64,000 bases of DNA from Dorea sp. (lineage in GTDB: Bacteria > Bacillota > Clostridia > Lachnospirales > Lachnospiraceae): NCBI GenBank assembly GCA_022769185.1, contig JALEKG010000090.1, positions 62,001-126,000 on the forward strand, given 5' to 3'. Below, one piece after another: positions 50,281 through 59,607 of the stretch. The position numbers were made by a program, and so were the translations under genes. Within the stretch, counting starts at the first letter, position 1, and every line of letters starts with the position of its first letter. The notes under the pieces are model-generated. The model was not told where the DNA came from. It saw only the letters and a program-made list of their open reading frames with translations, and did no database searches.

Positions 50281-51348
50281 ATGCAGCAACAATCAGAAAA
50301 TACAGAAAAGAAGCATAAGCGGAGAATTCATTATTCCGGAACGCATCCGAAGAGCTATCAAGAGAAATATAAGGAGCATCAGCCGGAAAAATATGCGGAT
50401 ACTATTTCAAAAGTTATCAGCAAAGGAAGTACACCGGCGGGGATGCATATTTCAATCTGCGTGAAGGAGATTCTGGATTTCCTTCAGATTCAGCCTGGGC
50501 AGAAAGGACTGGATGCAACGCTAGGATATGGCGGTCATACGCTGGAAATGCTGAAGTGTTTAAATGGACAGGGGCATATCTATGCGCTGGATGTGGATCC
50601 GATTGAGTCTGCAAAGACGAAAAAGAGATTGGAAGAAAAGGGATACGGATCGGAGATTCTGACGATAAAGCTTGAGAATTTTGCGAACATAGATAAGGTG
50701 GCGGAAGAGGCAGGAAAGTTTGATTTTATTCTGGCGGATCTGGGAGTATCATCGATGCAGATTGATAATCCGGAACGTGGATTTACCTATAAAGCAGAAG
50801 GACCTCTGGACCTTCGGATGAATCCGGAAAAGGGGATTAGTGCGGCAGAAAGATTAAAAGACATTTCTCAGGAAGAACTGATGGGAATGCTGATTGAAAA
50901 TTCAGATGAGCCGTATGCGGAAGAAATCTCAGAAGAAATTGTGACAAGACTTCGAAGAGGAGAGAAGATTGAGACAACAACCAGACTGCATCAGGTGATC
51001 GAAGAAGCATTAGAATTTCTGCCGGCATCCGAACGAAAAGAAGCGGTAAAGAAGTCGAGTGCAAGAACCTTTCAGGCGCTTCGGATTGATGTAAATAATG
51101 AATTTGAGGTCCTGTATGAATTCCTGAATAAGCTGCCGGATGTACTGGCACCGGGCGGACGTGTGGCGATCCTTACGTTCCATTCCGGAGAAGACCGGCT
51201 GGTAAAAAAGTCCTTTAAGCAGTTTAAGAAAGAACATTTGTATTCAGAGATCGCTGAAGAAGTGATTCGTCCGTCGAAAGAAGAATGTATCCGAAACAGC
51301 CGAGCCAAATCCACGAAGATGCGGTGGGCAATCCGTTCGGATATTTGA
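50281..51348 (+). CDS. rsmH: RsmH-type 16S rRNA cytosine-N4-methyltransferase with N-terminal extension
   Basis: A 355-residue SAM methyltransferase of the MraW/RsmH family, which methylates C1402 of 16S rRNA. Motifs: LDATLGYGGHTLEML, IYALDVDPIESAKTKKRLEE, FDFILADLGVSSMQIDNPERGFTYKAEGPLDLRMN, RTFQALRIDVNNE, ILTFHSGEDRLVK and the C-terminal RNSRAKSTKMRWA. The usual HxPVLLxE entry is replaced by GMHISICVKEIL, and there is a basic extension of about 50 residues. It lies outside a cell-division cluster, so it is likely a second RsmH homologue beside the dcw-linked one; its exact target is uncertain. Confidence 0.87.
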   Translation: MQQQSENTEKKHKRRIHYSGTHPKSYQEKYKEHQPEKYADTISKVISKGSTPAGMHISICVKEILDFLQIQPGQKGLDATLGYGGHTLEMLKCLNGQGHIYALDVDPIESAKTKKRLEEKGYGSEILTIKLENFANIDKVAEEAGKFDFILADLGVSSMQIDNPERGFTYKAEGPLDLRMNPEKGISAAERLKDISQEELMGMLIENSDEPYAEEISEEIVTRLRRGEKIETTTRLHQVIEEALEFLPASERKEAVKKSSARTFQALRIDVNNEFEVLYEFLNKLPDVLAPGGRVAILTFHSGEDRLVKKSFKQFKKEHLYSEIAEEVIRPSKEECIRNSRAKSTKMRWAIRSDI

Positions 51349-51400
51349 AAAAGGCTGGATGACAGCAAATACGTAAGAATATAGCGGAAGAGGTTGAAAA

Positions 51401-52558
51401 ATGACAGATGCAATAGAAAAATGTAAGATCACAAAAAAATGTGGCGGATGTCAGTTCCAGGGAATGGCCTATCAAGAGCAATTAAAGCGTAAGCAAAAAC
51501 AGGAAGAGAAGCTTTTGGGCAGATTTTGCAAAGTCAATCCAATCATAGGGATGGATCAGCCATATTATTATCGGAATAAAGTGCATGCAGTCTTTGACAG
51601 GGACCGGAAAGGGAATATCATATCTGGAACGTACCGGGAAGGGACGCATCAGGTGGTGGCAGTGGAAGACTGTCTGATTGAAGATGAAAAAAGCCAGGAG
51701 ATCATCCGCACGATTCGGGGAATGTTGAAGTCTTTTAAGATGAAAACTTATGATGAAGATACCGGATACGGACTCCTACGGCATGTGCTGGTCCGCAGAG
51801 GCTTTACAACAGGAGAGATCATGGTAGTTCTTGTACTGGGCTCTCCAATCCTTCCGTCGAAAAATAATTTTGTAAAAGCACTCAGAAAAGAACATCCGGA
51901 AATCACAACGGTAGTATTGAATGTCAATGATAAGAAGACCAGCATGGTACTGGGTGAGAAAGAAAAGACAATCTATGGACCGGGATATATCAGAGATGTT
52001 TTGTGCGGGTGTACCTTCCGTATCTCACCGAAATCCTTTTATCAGGTCAATCCGGTCCAGACAGAGGTGTTATATCAGACAGCGATCCGATTTGCAGATC
52101 TGAGTGGGAAAGAGACGGTAATCGATGCTTATTGTGGAATCGGGACGATTGGCCTGATTGCGGCAAAGCATGCCAAGAAAGTAATCGGCGTGGAATTGAA
52201 CCAGGACGCTGTACGGGATGCGAGGATGAATGCAAAAGAAAACAGTATCACAAATGTCAGAATCTATCAGGGAGACGCAGGAAGATTCATGGTAGAGATG
52301 GCAGAAGAAAAGCAAAAGGCAGATGTGGTATTCATGGATCCTCCGCGTGCCGGGAGCGATGAAAGATTTCTGTCATCCGTGGTCAGACTGGCACCGAAAA
52401 AGGTAGTGTATGTGTCCTGCAATCCACAGACACTGGCAAGAGATCTGAAATACCTGGTAAAACAGGGATATGAAGTAAGAAAGATACAGCCGGTAGACAT
52501 GTTCCCTTTCTGCGATCACTGTGAGACGGTGTGTTTTTTGACGCGGAAATATAAGTGA
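51401..52558 (+). CDS. rlmD: RlmD-type 23S rRNA uracil methyltransferase, TRAM-less paralogue
   Basis: A 385-residue RNA m5U methyltransferase lacking the N-terminal TRAM domain of the copy at 12.5 kb. The iron-sulfur motif is near the start (CKITKKCGGCQFQ), the SAM site is VIDAYCGIGTIGLIAAKHAKKVIGVELNQ, and the catalytic part is canonical: VFMDPPRAGSDERFL and VYVSCNPQTLARDLKYL. TRAM-less RlmCD/RlmC-like enzymes are known in Firmicutes, so a division of labour between the two copies is plausible. The start follows AGAGG, 52 bases after rsmH. Confidence 0.9.
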   Translation: MTDAIEKCKITKKCGGCQFQGMAYQEQLKRKQKQEEKLLGRFCKVNPIIGMDQPYYYRNKVHAVFDRDRKGNIISGTYREGTHQVVAVEDCLIEDEKSQEIIRTIRGMLKSFKMKTYDEDTGYGLLRHVLVRRGFTTGEIMVVLVLGSPILPSKNNFVKALRKEHPEITTVVLNVNDKKTSMVLGEKEKTIYGPGYIRDVLCGCTFRISPKSFYQVNPVQTEVLYQTAIRFADLSGKETVIDAYCGIGTIGLIAAKHAKKVIGVELNQDAVRDARMNAKENSITNVRIYQGDAGRFMVEMAEEKQKADVVFMDPPRAGSDERFLSSVVRLAPKKVVYVSCNPQTLARDLKYLVKQGYEVRKIQPVDMFPFCDHCETVCFLTRKYK

Positions 52559-52579
52559 TTTATATTATTAAGATAATAT

Positions 52580-52608
52580 TTGCGGAACTCAGGAAAATTT
52601 GTTACAAT
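52580..52608 (+). promoter_or_regulatory. Promoter of the deleted MATE gene
   Basis: TTGCGG (52580-52585), 17-base spacer, TACAAT (52603-52608), just upstream of the MATE remnant. Confidence 0.55.
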
Positions 52609-52629
52609 ACATACGAAATATGTGAAAAT

Positions 52630-53156
52630 ATGAATGGACGCGACCGTTTCAGAATTTTCTGTTCATGCCGATGAATGGGTTGGGACAGGCGGCAATTCCA
52701 ATCGTAGGCTTCAATTATGGTGCGGGAAAGCAAGAACGCGTGCAGGCAGCGTTCCGAACGGCAGTTCCGATAGCAGCAGGGATTGCGCTTCTGGCATCGG
52801 TAATATTCTGTGCAATTCCCAGACAGCTTTTGGGTCTGTTTGACGCAGAAGCGGATATGTTGTTACTGGGAGTTCCGGCTCTCAGGATTATTTCAGTGAC
52901 TTTTGTATTTGCAGCTGTGACGATGATTCTTGGGTATGCTGCTTCCGGGCTTGGAAATGGACTGATCAACATGATCGGTACCGGGCTGCGTCAGGTCATT
53001 ATTCTTGTTCCATTGGCACGGATTCTGGGAAAGACGGCAGGAATCCATGCGGTGTGGTATGCATTCTGGGTGGCAGAGCCCTTAGCAATGATCTATGCAC
53101 TGATCAGTTGTGTACATCTGCTTCATAAGAAAGGAATCAAGAAAGCAAAAGCTTAG
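52630..53156 (+). pseudogene. MATE transporter with N-terminal half deleted
   Basis: The frame from about 52640 reads FQNFLFMPMNGLGQAAIPIVGFNYGAGKQERVQAAFRTAVPIAAG... and continues to a normal C-terminus (SCVHLLHKKGIKKAKA). It corresponds to roughly the last five of twelve helices of a MATE antiporter. About 240 residues are missing; the promoter and a possible original ATG (52630, MNGRDR in another frame) remain directly in front. The ATG at 52665 has no ribosome site. An internal deletion is the simplest explanation. Not the same gene as the MATE at the left edge. Confidence 0.8.
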
Positions 53157-53214
53157 AACTTGAACTATATATAATATCTATAAAAACTATGCGAATTATG
53201 CATAACCACCCGCA

Positions 53215-53243
53215 TTGACATTCCCCGGAAAATCAATTATCCT
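53215..53243 (+). promoter_or_regulatory. Candidate glyA promoter
   Basis: TTGACA (53215-53220), 17-base spacer, TATCCT (53238-53243), 35 bases before the start codon. Confidence 0.6.
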
Positions 53244-53277
53244 TTATTTTGTTGAGCAAAAGATGGAGGACACGAAT

Positions 53278-54528
53278 ATGAACATTGTAAATGAAGTAAT
53301 GGATTATGTCCATGACTTCGATGCGGAAGTCGGAGATGCACTCTCTTTGGAGATGAAACGCCAGAGGCGGAATCTTGAGCTGATCGCATCGGAGAATATT
53401 ATCAGTCCGGCAGTTATGATGGCTATGGCAACTGTGCCGGCGAATAAATATGCAGAAGGTTATCCGGGAAAACGTTATTATGGTGGTTGTGAGGATGTGG
53501 ATATTCTTGAGAATCTGGCCATTGAACGTGCAAAGAAGCTATTCGGATGTGAGCATGTATGTGTTCAGCCACATTCCGGAGCAAATGCTAATACGGCTGT
53601 ATACCAGGCCCTTCTGAAGCCAGGCGATACGGTTATGGGACTGAATCTGGCACACGGAGGACATCTGACACATGGTTCACCGGTGAATCTGTCCGGTATT
53701 CTGTATCACTTTGTCCCTTATAATGTTAATGACGAGGGATTCCTGGATTATGATGAGATCCGAAAGATTGCGAAGGAGTGTAAGCCGAAGATGATCGTTG
53801 CAGGAGCCTCTGCATATCCAAGAGAGATCCGCTTCGATCTGTTTGCTGATATTGCAAAAGAAGTGGGCGCCTATCTGTTTGTAGATATGGCACATATTGC
53901 AGGATTGGTAGCAGCAGGACTGCATCAGAGTCCAGTGCCGTATGCTGATGTGGTAACTACAACGACACATAAGACATTGCGTGGGCCAAGAGGCGGCATC
54001 ATTATGTGCAAAGAAGAGCTTGCAAAAGCGATTAATAAAGCTGTCTTTCCTGGAACACAGGGAGGTCCGTTGATGCACATTATTGCGGCCAAGGCAGTTT
54101 GTTTCGGAGAAGCATTGAAGCCGGAATTTAAAGAATATCAGATCCAGGTGCTTAATAATGCCAAAGCACTTGCGCATGCTTTGACAGAAGAAGGCTTCCA
54201 TCTTGTGAGCGGAGGTACTGATAACCACCTGATGCTGGTTGATCTTCAGAATATGAATATTACCGGTAAGGAGTTGCAGAACCGTCTGGATGAAGTCTAT
54301 ATTACAGTCAATAAAAATGCAGTTCCAAATGATCCGGCAAGTCCGTTTGTCACCAGTGGTATCCGTATTGGTACACCGGCAGTTACCACAAGAGGACTGA
54401 AAGAAGAAGACATGAAGATTATTGCAAAACTGATCAAAATGACGATTACCGATTTTGATACAAAAGCAGATGAGATTCGTCACGCTGTAAATCAGATCTG
54501 CCAGAAATATCCGTTATATGAATCTTAA
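53278..54528 (+). CDS. glyA: Serine hydroxymethyltransferase
   Basis: A 416-residue PLP enzyme interconverting serine plus tetrahydrofolate with glycine plus methylene-tetrahydrofolate. Motifs: [73 protein letters not shown] and the PLP-lysine loop [17 protein letters not shown] 53278 has GGAGG eight bases upstream; the track's start at 53215 lies in the promoter. It stands alone and is followed by a long hairpin. Confidence 0.97.
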   Translation: MNIVNEVMDYVHDFDAEVGDALSLEMKRQRRNLELIASENIISPAVMMAMATVPANKYAEGYPGKRYYGGCEDVDILENLAIERAKKLFGCEHVCVQPHSGANANTAVYQALLKPGDTVMGLNLAHGGHLTHGSPVNLSGILYHFVPYNVNDEGFLDYDEIRKIAKECKPKMIVAGASAYPREIRFDLFADIAKEVGAYLFVDMAHIAGLVAAGLHQSPVPYADVVTTTTHKTLRGPRGGIIMCKEELAKAINKAVFPGTQGGPLMHIIAAKAVCFGEALKPEFKEYQIQVLNNAKALAHALTEEGFHLVSGGTDNHLMLVDLQNMNITGKELQNRLDEVYITVNKNAVPNDPASPFVTSGIRIGTPAVTTRGLKEEDMKIIAKLIKMTITDFDTKADEIRHAVNQICQKYPLYES

Positions 54529-54542
54529 TGGAATCATTTATA

Positions 54543-54620
54543 AGAAAAGGCCATCCTTTGAAGAAAAAGCTGAGGTATGCGACTAGTGTCGAAGCGTTTT
54601 CTTGGAAGGATGGCCTTTCT
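54543..54620. terminator. Long imperfect hairpin after glyA
   Basis: Outer arms AGAAAAGGCCATCCTT (54543-54558) and AAGGATGGCCTTTCT (54606-54620), inner pairings AAGAAAAAGC/GCGTTTTCTT and GCGAC-TAGT-GTCG. Nearly the whole 78 bases fold on themselves. T-tracts are short, so it may be more than a simple terminator. Confidence 0.65.
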
Positions 54621-54683
54621 GCCAAAAGAAAAAATTATTTTTCCACTTTTTTCTCGTGCCGTCTTCTTAATTCGGCCACATTT

Positions 54684-55818
54684 TCAGCTACTTTTTTTCC
54701 GATTCAGCGGATAGATGAACCACAAGATGAGTGCGCAGAGGATATAGCTGATTGCCGGGAATCCGGTTGCAATCCGGTAGATTCCGGTTTTTACGGCCTC
54801 TGTCTGGGCAACAGCCGCAGAATCATATCCGATAGCTGCAAGTGCCCATCCGCTCATTCCGCCTGCGATTGCCTGTCCAATCTTTCTCGAGAAGGAGTAC
54901 ACGCCGTAGATCATTCCATCATCACGTCTGCCGTATTTGACTTCACGGTCATCTATGACATCTGTAACCAGTGCGTAAGCCTGCATACTGAAACACTGTC
55001 TTGCAAGGATTGCAATGAAGGCAATTCCAATATATACCCATACATTTTTTATATTCAGGATAGAGATCAGAAAGTAGATAATACCTGCGGTTAAGTAGCA
55101 TACGGTTCAGCTTTCTTTCTTGCCGAATTTTGTGGTGATCGGTGTGGATACTCCAAGCAGGATCAGTGTTGCAGGAAGCGCAAGGATGGAAAATACGGAT
55201 AATGCTTTTGCATTTCCAAAGTAATCTAAAGTGTCCGGCATGTACGACCTGGTTACCGTCAGCGTCTGTGTAATAGACTACCAGAGGGGAGACTACGGTT
55301 ATGATGATCATAGCGAGCATACTTCCCAAAGAACGAAATACAGACAGAGAACTCCTGTGTTTGGGTTCATCGGAGATCACGGATGCCATAGAACCGTAAG
55401 GAATATTGATGGAGGTATAGAATACGGATCCCCAGAGAATATAGGTCACGAACATGTATGCAATTTTGACTGTCATGGACTGGTCCTGTAAAAAGGACTG
55501 ATACATTAGAAAAGAAGCAACTGCAACGGGGCCGCACATACGACGCAGCCAGCAGCGGAACTTTCCATCTTTTGACGGTTTTGAGATATCTACCAGTCTT
55601 CCCATTCCGATATCGGTGAATGCGTCCAGACATCTTGCAATCAGGAACATGGTCCCGATAACACCTGTGCTGATTCCCATTACTTTGGAATAGAATACCA
55701 TTACATAACTGCTGGCGAAGATGAAGGTAAAGTCATTTCCCAGATCCCCCATCATATAGCCAATCTTATCTTTCATACCAAAAGCTCTTACAGAAGAGCT
55801 TCCTGATTCTTTACTCAT
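54684..55818 (-). pseudogene. GPH family sugar-cation symporter, frameshift plus stop
   Basis: The N-terminal part is a clear glycoside-pentoside-hexuronide symporter: MKDKIGYMMGDLGNDFTFIFASSYVMVFYSKVMGI, ARCLDAFTDIGMGRLVD, SINIPYGSMASVISDEPKHRSSLSVFRS. One extra base at about 55227 shifts the frame after GNQVVHAGHF; the other frame continues DYFGNAKALSVFSILALPATLILLGVSTPITTKFGKKES, then TGA at 55107-55109, then TVCYLTAGIIYFLISILNIKNVWVY and the track ORF MQAYALVTDVIDDREVKYGRRDDGMIYGVYSFSRK to the end. Start at 55818 with GGAGG, directly after the GH2 gene. It would have imported the substrate of that enzyme. Confidence 0.87.
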
Positions 55819-55820
55819 GA

Positions 55821-58088
55821 TCAATTCCTCCCTGCTTTTTTGATCCGATTTAACTTACGGTTTATCTTTAATACTTCCTCTTTGCTAAATTCCATTCCCG
55901 GGCCCGCCATGCCTGCCATAGAGATCAGTCGTTTGACAGACATGCCAAAGAGGAATTTCTTCATTTCCGGATTATTTAGATCCAGCTTTTGTGAACTCTC
56001 ATCTGTCTGCTTTTTACTGCGGGACTGAAGCTTCATTTTCATCAGAAGCTTCAGCATGGTAAATTTCATAAAGCGTGCGCCTTTTTTTGTCTCAAGGATA
56101 TCGCCCAGTTTATCATTGATGGAGAAATATCCTTCTGGCGCGGTGATGTCGAACCAGTTGATAACATCTCCTTTTTCCTTTAGACGGTAGTCTTCATTAA
56201 AGGTATCTACTTTATGAATGATACTTTGGTCAGTACATGTGCCTGCCTTTGCAAGAAGCTCGGTGGTTCCCTGGTTCGGAACCGTGAAATAGAAGAAGTG
56301 GTCTTCATTTTTCTGTGTTTCCAGAGTGACTCCGTTTGCCAGAAGTTCTACTTCCGGAAGATTGGAATAGACGGTTACGTTTGTAGTGTCTTCCACACGG
56401 TCAACGTATCGTTTGCCACAGATATGTACAAATGGCTCATCAGATAGCCATGCCTTATAGGCATAGAAAGCGTCTTTTTTATATTTGCGGTCGAAGGTCA
56501 TAAGACCTTTATGGTTGATTCCGTCTTCACCACCTTCCGAGCGGGCATCTGCGGCAAAATCGAACATATTCCATACATAGGTGGACCAGATATATGGTCT
56601 GGTATAAAGCTGCTTGATTAATTCTTCGTGGTAGTGTGCCTGATATTCTTCCGTATAATCGCCCTGGACAGGATCGGAACTGTGCCAGTTCAGTGCTTCA
56701 CATCCGTATTCGCTCATACTGATTGGCTTGTAGGGATATTTTTTGTGGAAGGTATCCATGAATTCCCCGTTCATCGAAGTGTCGCCGCCGTACCATCCAT
56801 AATAATGGTTGTAGGATACTACATCTGGAATATGCACATAATCTTCGTCCATACTACACATGGTAACCACAGCCTGGGTAGTGAAACGTTTCGGATCTAA
56901 CCGGTGAGCCAGATCGTTAAGGGCATGGTGGTTTTCAATCAAGGAATCGCTGATTCCGCTTCCCATAGTAATCTCATTTGACAGTCCCCACACTGCAATA
57001 CATGGATGATTGTAATTCTGGTAGATGAGCTCCTTCATCTGAAGCAAGGTGTTTTCCTGACCATTTGGAAGATGGTTGGAGATATAAGGAATCTCGGCCC
57101 AGATAATCATTCCGGCTTCATCGCAGAGATTGTAAAAATACTGGTCATGCTGATAATGAGCGAGTCGGATGGAAGTCGCGCCAAGTTCCAGAATCAGATC
57201 CAGGTCTTCTCTGTGATGCTCTGGAAGAAGTGCATTTCCGATTCCGGGACGGTCCTGATGTCTGGATACACCTCGCAGTGGGTAGCTCTCACCGTTCAGG
57301 AAGAATCCTTTGTCCGGATCAATGCGGAAAGTCCGGCATCCAAACCGTATACTTCGTTCATCCATCAGATTGCCTTCCTGGAATAATTTTACATTCAGGG
57401 TATAGAGGAAAGGGTCTTTTTTCCCGTTCCAGAGATGAACGTTTTCGATTTTAAGATCAACTGATTTTTCATCTGAAAATGCAGACTTTGAAGCAACAAT
57501 CGTGTTGCCGTCCAGGATCTGATATTCCAGAATTTCCTGGCCTGTCGATCCAGTTAAGGAGACATCTATGAAGATGAGAGCGTCTTTTCCGGTGATCTCG
57601 GGAGTGATTTTGACGCCCGGATCGCCGTAGTGGTCCAGATTAAAACGCGTTTTTTTTACACAGAGAAGATTGACATTTCGATAGATCCCGCCATAGAAGG
57701 TGAAGTCTGCTTTCTGCGGATACACGTAATCATTGGGGGAATTATCCACAGACACCAGGATGGTGTTCGTGTCTTCCAGATATTTTGTGATATTAACGCG
57801 CCAGGTTGAGTAGCCTCCGTCGTGTGATGTGATTTTCTTTTCATTGATATACAGGGATGCTGAAGAATTCGTGCCTTCGAATTCCAGATATACTTCTTCA
57901 GAATCGGGAAGAGAAGATCTGTTGAGAACTTTTTTGTAGTAACAGGTTCCACGGAAATAATCGTCCCCGCCATCCTGACCATCGATTCCGTTCCAGGTAT
58001 GGGGAAGATCAATCATTTCCCATGTGGCATCAGGATTGTTTTCCTTTGAAAATTCCCATGCCGAATTCCAGTGAATCTTTGTGTTCAT
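55821..58088 (-). CDS. Glycoside hydrolase family 2 (beta-galactosidase/beta-glucuronidase type)
   Basis: A 755-residue cytoplasmic GH2 enzyme without signal peptide. Order: sugar-binding jelly roll (1-150; LPHTWNGIDGQDGGDDYFRGTCYY), immunoglobulin-like domain (about 155-255), then the TIM barrel from about 256. The acid/base is Glu372 in WGLSNEIT and the nucleophile Glu460 in MSEYGCEALNWH. A C-terminal extension of about 130 residues includes a lysine- and methionine-rich helical part (KFTMLKLLMKMKLQSRSKK) not seen in classical LacZ or UidA. The N-K-G motif of bacterial beta-glucuronidases is not evident, so galactosidase is preferred. It precedes the broken symporter in one operon. Confidence 0.87.
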   Translation of the reverse strand: MNTKIHWNSAWEFSKENNPDATWEMIDLPHTWNGIDGQDGGDDYFRGTCYYKKVLNRSSLPDSEEVYLEFEGTNSSASLYINEKKITSHDGGYSTWRVNITKYLEDTNTILVSVDNSPNDYVYPQKADFTFYGGIYRNVNLLCVKKTRFNLDHYGDPGVKITPEITGKDALIFIDVSLTGSTGQEILEYQILDGNTIVASKSAFSDEKSVDLKIENVHLWNGKKDPFLYTLNVKLFQEGNLMDERSIRFGCRTFRIDPDKGFFLNGESYPLRGVSRHQDRPGIGNALLPEHHREDLDLILELGATSIRLAHYQHDQYFYNLCDEAGMIIWAEIPYISNHLPNGQENTLLQMKELIYQNYNHPCIAVWGLSNEITMGSGISDSLIENHHALNDLAHRLDPKRFTTQAVVTMCSMDEDYVHIPDVVSYNHYYGWYGGDTSMNGEFMDTFHKKYPYKPISMSEYGCEALNWHSSDPVQGDYTEEYQAHYHEELIKQLYTRPYIWSTYVWNMFDFAADARSEGGEDGINHKGLMTFDRKYKKDAFYAYKAWLSDEPFVHICGKRYVDRVEDTTNVTVYSNLPEVELLANGVTLETQKNEDHFFYFTVPNQGTTELLAKAGTCTDQSIIHKVDTFNEDYRLKEKGDVINWFDITAPEGYFSINDKLGDILETKKGARFMKFTMLKLLMKMKLQSRSKKQTDESSQKLDLNNPEMKKFLFGMSVKRLISMAGMAGPGMEFSKEEVLKINRKLNRIKKAGRN

Positions 58089-58257
58089 TATGATGCTCCT
58101 TTGCTTTTTGTATTTCTTATGTTTTCTGACGACATTTTAACAAAAAAGAAGAAGTGCTACTTGTATGATTTTTGGTGAATCTGTAAAATATTTGTGCGAT
58201 TATAGATTGATTATTATGTACGATGACTATCAACAAGAAAAAGAAAGAAATCACTTC
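58089..58257. promoter_or_regulatory. Divergent intergenic region between GH2 and alcohol dehydrogenase
   Basis: Contains a wide inverted repeat AAGAAGTG (about 58148-58156) / CACTTCTT (58252-58259) roughly 95 bases apart and a GATTATAGATTGATTATTATG stretch. No confident minus-strand promoter was found for the GH2 gene. Confidence 0.35.
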
Positions 58258-58286
58258 TTGTGTCGGTCTGTATCTGGTTCTATACT
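58258..58286 (+). promoter_or_regulatory. Promoter of the iron-dependent alcohol dehydrogenase
   Basis: TTGTGT (58258-58263), 17-base spacer, TATACT (58281-58286), 36 bases before the start codon. Confidence 0.72.
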
Positions 58287-58321
58287 ATAGATAGGAGCAA
58301 TCAGAAAAGGAAGGTAACATT

Positions 58322-59500
58322 ATGTATAACTTTAATTATTATACACCGACGAAAGTAGTATTTGGAAAGGGGACACAGGCACAGGTCGGTGCGCTGGTGA
58401 AGACACAGAACTGCAGGAAGGTGCTGATTCATTATGGCAGCGGGAGCGTGAAGCGGACAGGCCTTCTGGATCAGGTGAAAGCATCTTTGGATCAGGAACA
58501 GATTTCTTATGTTGAACTGGGCGGTGCGGTACCGAACCCGAGGTTATCATTGGTATATAAGGGGATTGAGCTTGCGAAGAAGGAAGGAGTGGACTTCATT
58601 CTTGCTGTTGGTGGCGGAAGTGCGATTGACTCTGCAAAAGCCATTGGGTACGGAGTTGCGAATGAAGGGGATGTCTGGGAGTTTTATGACCGGAAGAGAC
58701 AGGCAGAGGGCTGTCTTCCAATCGGGGTGGTGCTGACGCTTGCGGCAACCGGTAGTGAGATGAGTAATTCTTCTGTGATTACCAATGAAGATGGATGGAT
58801 TAAGAGAGGTTATAGTAGTGATTACGGACGTCCTAGATTTGCAATTATGAATCCGGAACTTACAATGACGCTTCCGGATTATCAGACAGCATGTGGATGT
58901 ACGGATATCCTGATGCATACGATGGAGCGTTACTTTACCAGTGGTGGGAATATGGAGATTACTGACAGCATTGCGGAAGGCCTGATGCGTACGGTGATCG
59001 TGAATGCGAAGATTCTGAAGGAGGATCCGAAGAATTATGATGCCCGCGCGGAGGTGATGTGGGCAGGAAGTCTGTCCCACAACGGACTGACCGGGTGTGG
59101 AACGGATGGTGGTGACTTTGCTTCTCACGCTCTGGAGCATGAGATCGGAGGTCTTTATGATGTGGCACACGGAGCAGGCCTTGCTGCCATCTGGGGGAGC
59201 TGGGCAAGATATGTTTACATGGACTGCCTGCCGCGTTTCCGTAAGTTTGCGGTGAATGTCATGGGGATTTCAGAGGAAGGAAGCGATGAAGAAGTTGCTC
59301 TGAAAGGAATCGAAGCGATGGAAGCATTCTACCGGGAGATTCATATGCCTACTTCTTTAAAAGAGCTGGGAATAGAGCCGACAGAAGACGAGTTAAGGCT
59401 TCTGGCTCACAAGTGCAGCATCGCATGTAAAGGAATCAAAGGTTCTGCGAGAATATTACATGAAGAAGATATGTATCAGATTTATCGCTGCAGTTTATAA
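58322..59500 (+). CDS. Iron-containing alcohol dehydrogenase (butanol dehydrogenase type)
   Basis: A 392-residue group III alcohol dehydrogenase of the BdhA/YqhD subfamily, reducing aldehydes to alcohols with NAD(P)H. Nucleotide site: LAVGGGSAIDSAKAIGYG; metal ligands in CGCTDILMHTMERYF and HALEHEIGGLYDVAHGAGLA (the fourth ligand His). N-terminal NFNYYTPTKVVFGKG is typical for the butanol dehydrogenases of clostridia. AAGGAAGG precedes the ATG. Monocistronic, with its own promoter; the hairpin at 59572 probably ends its transcript. Confidence 0.92.
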   Translation: MYNFNYYTPTKVVFGKGTQAQVGALVKTQNCRKVLIHYGSGSVKRTGLLDQVKASLDQEQISYVELGGAVPNPRLSLVYKGIELAKKEGVDFILAVGGGSAIDSAKAIGYGVANEGDVWEFYDRKRQAEGCLPIGVVLTLAATGSEMSNSSVITNEDGWIKRGYSSDYGRPRFAIMNPELTMTLPDYQTACGCTDILMHTMERYFTSGGNMEITDSIAEGLMRTVIVNAKILKEDPKNYDARAEVMWAGSLSHNGLTGCGTDGGDFASHALEHEIGGLYDVAHGAGLAAIWGSWARYVYMDCLPRFRKFAVNVMGISEEGSDEEVALKGIEAMEAFYREIHMPTSLKELGIEPTEDELRLLAHKCSIACKGIKGSARILHEEDMYQIYRCSL

Positions 59501-59511
59501 AAGAAGATTTC

Positions 59512-59540
59512 TTGACAGAAAATGTCGGGAGTAGTAATAT
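59512..59540 (+). promoter_or_regulatory. Strong promoter upstream of the ATP-grasp operon
   Basis: TTGACA (59512-59517), 17-base spacer, TAATAT (59535-59540), 12 bases after the alcohol dehydrogenase stop. Transcription would begin near 59547. Confidence 0.78.
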
Positions 59541-59571
59541 ACAGGTATACATTTAATTGAAAAGGGAAAGC

Positions 59572-59607
59572 AAAGGCGCCAGAAACGTTGGTTTCGGGCG
59601 CCTTTTT
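59572..59607 (+). terminator. Intrinsic terminator in the leader of the ATP-grasp operon
   Basis: GGCGCCaGAAAC-GTTG-GTTTCgGGCGCC followed by TTTTT: a GC-rich 11-pair stem with a tetraloop. It lies 25-60 bases downstream of the transcription start predicted from 59512 and 28 bases before the first gene, so it must be read through or regulated. Confidence 0.88.

Noticed and set aside
52665-53156. Independent 163-residue half-MATE protein
   Set aside because: No ribosome site at the ATG, and homologous codons continue upstream of it, so a deletion remnant is more likely.
54528-55094. 188-codon plus-strand ORF opposite the GPH symporter
   Set aside because: Cysteine-rich shadow of the transporter; the minus strand gives recognisable family sequence.
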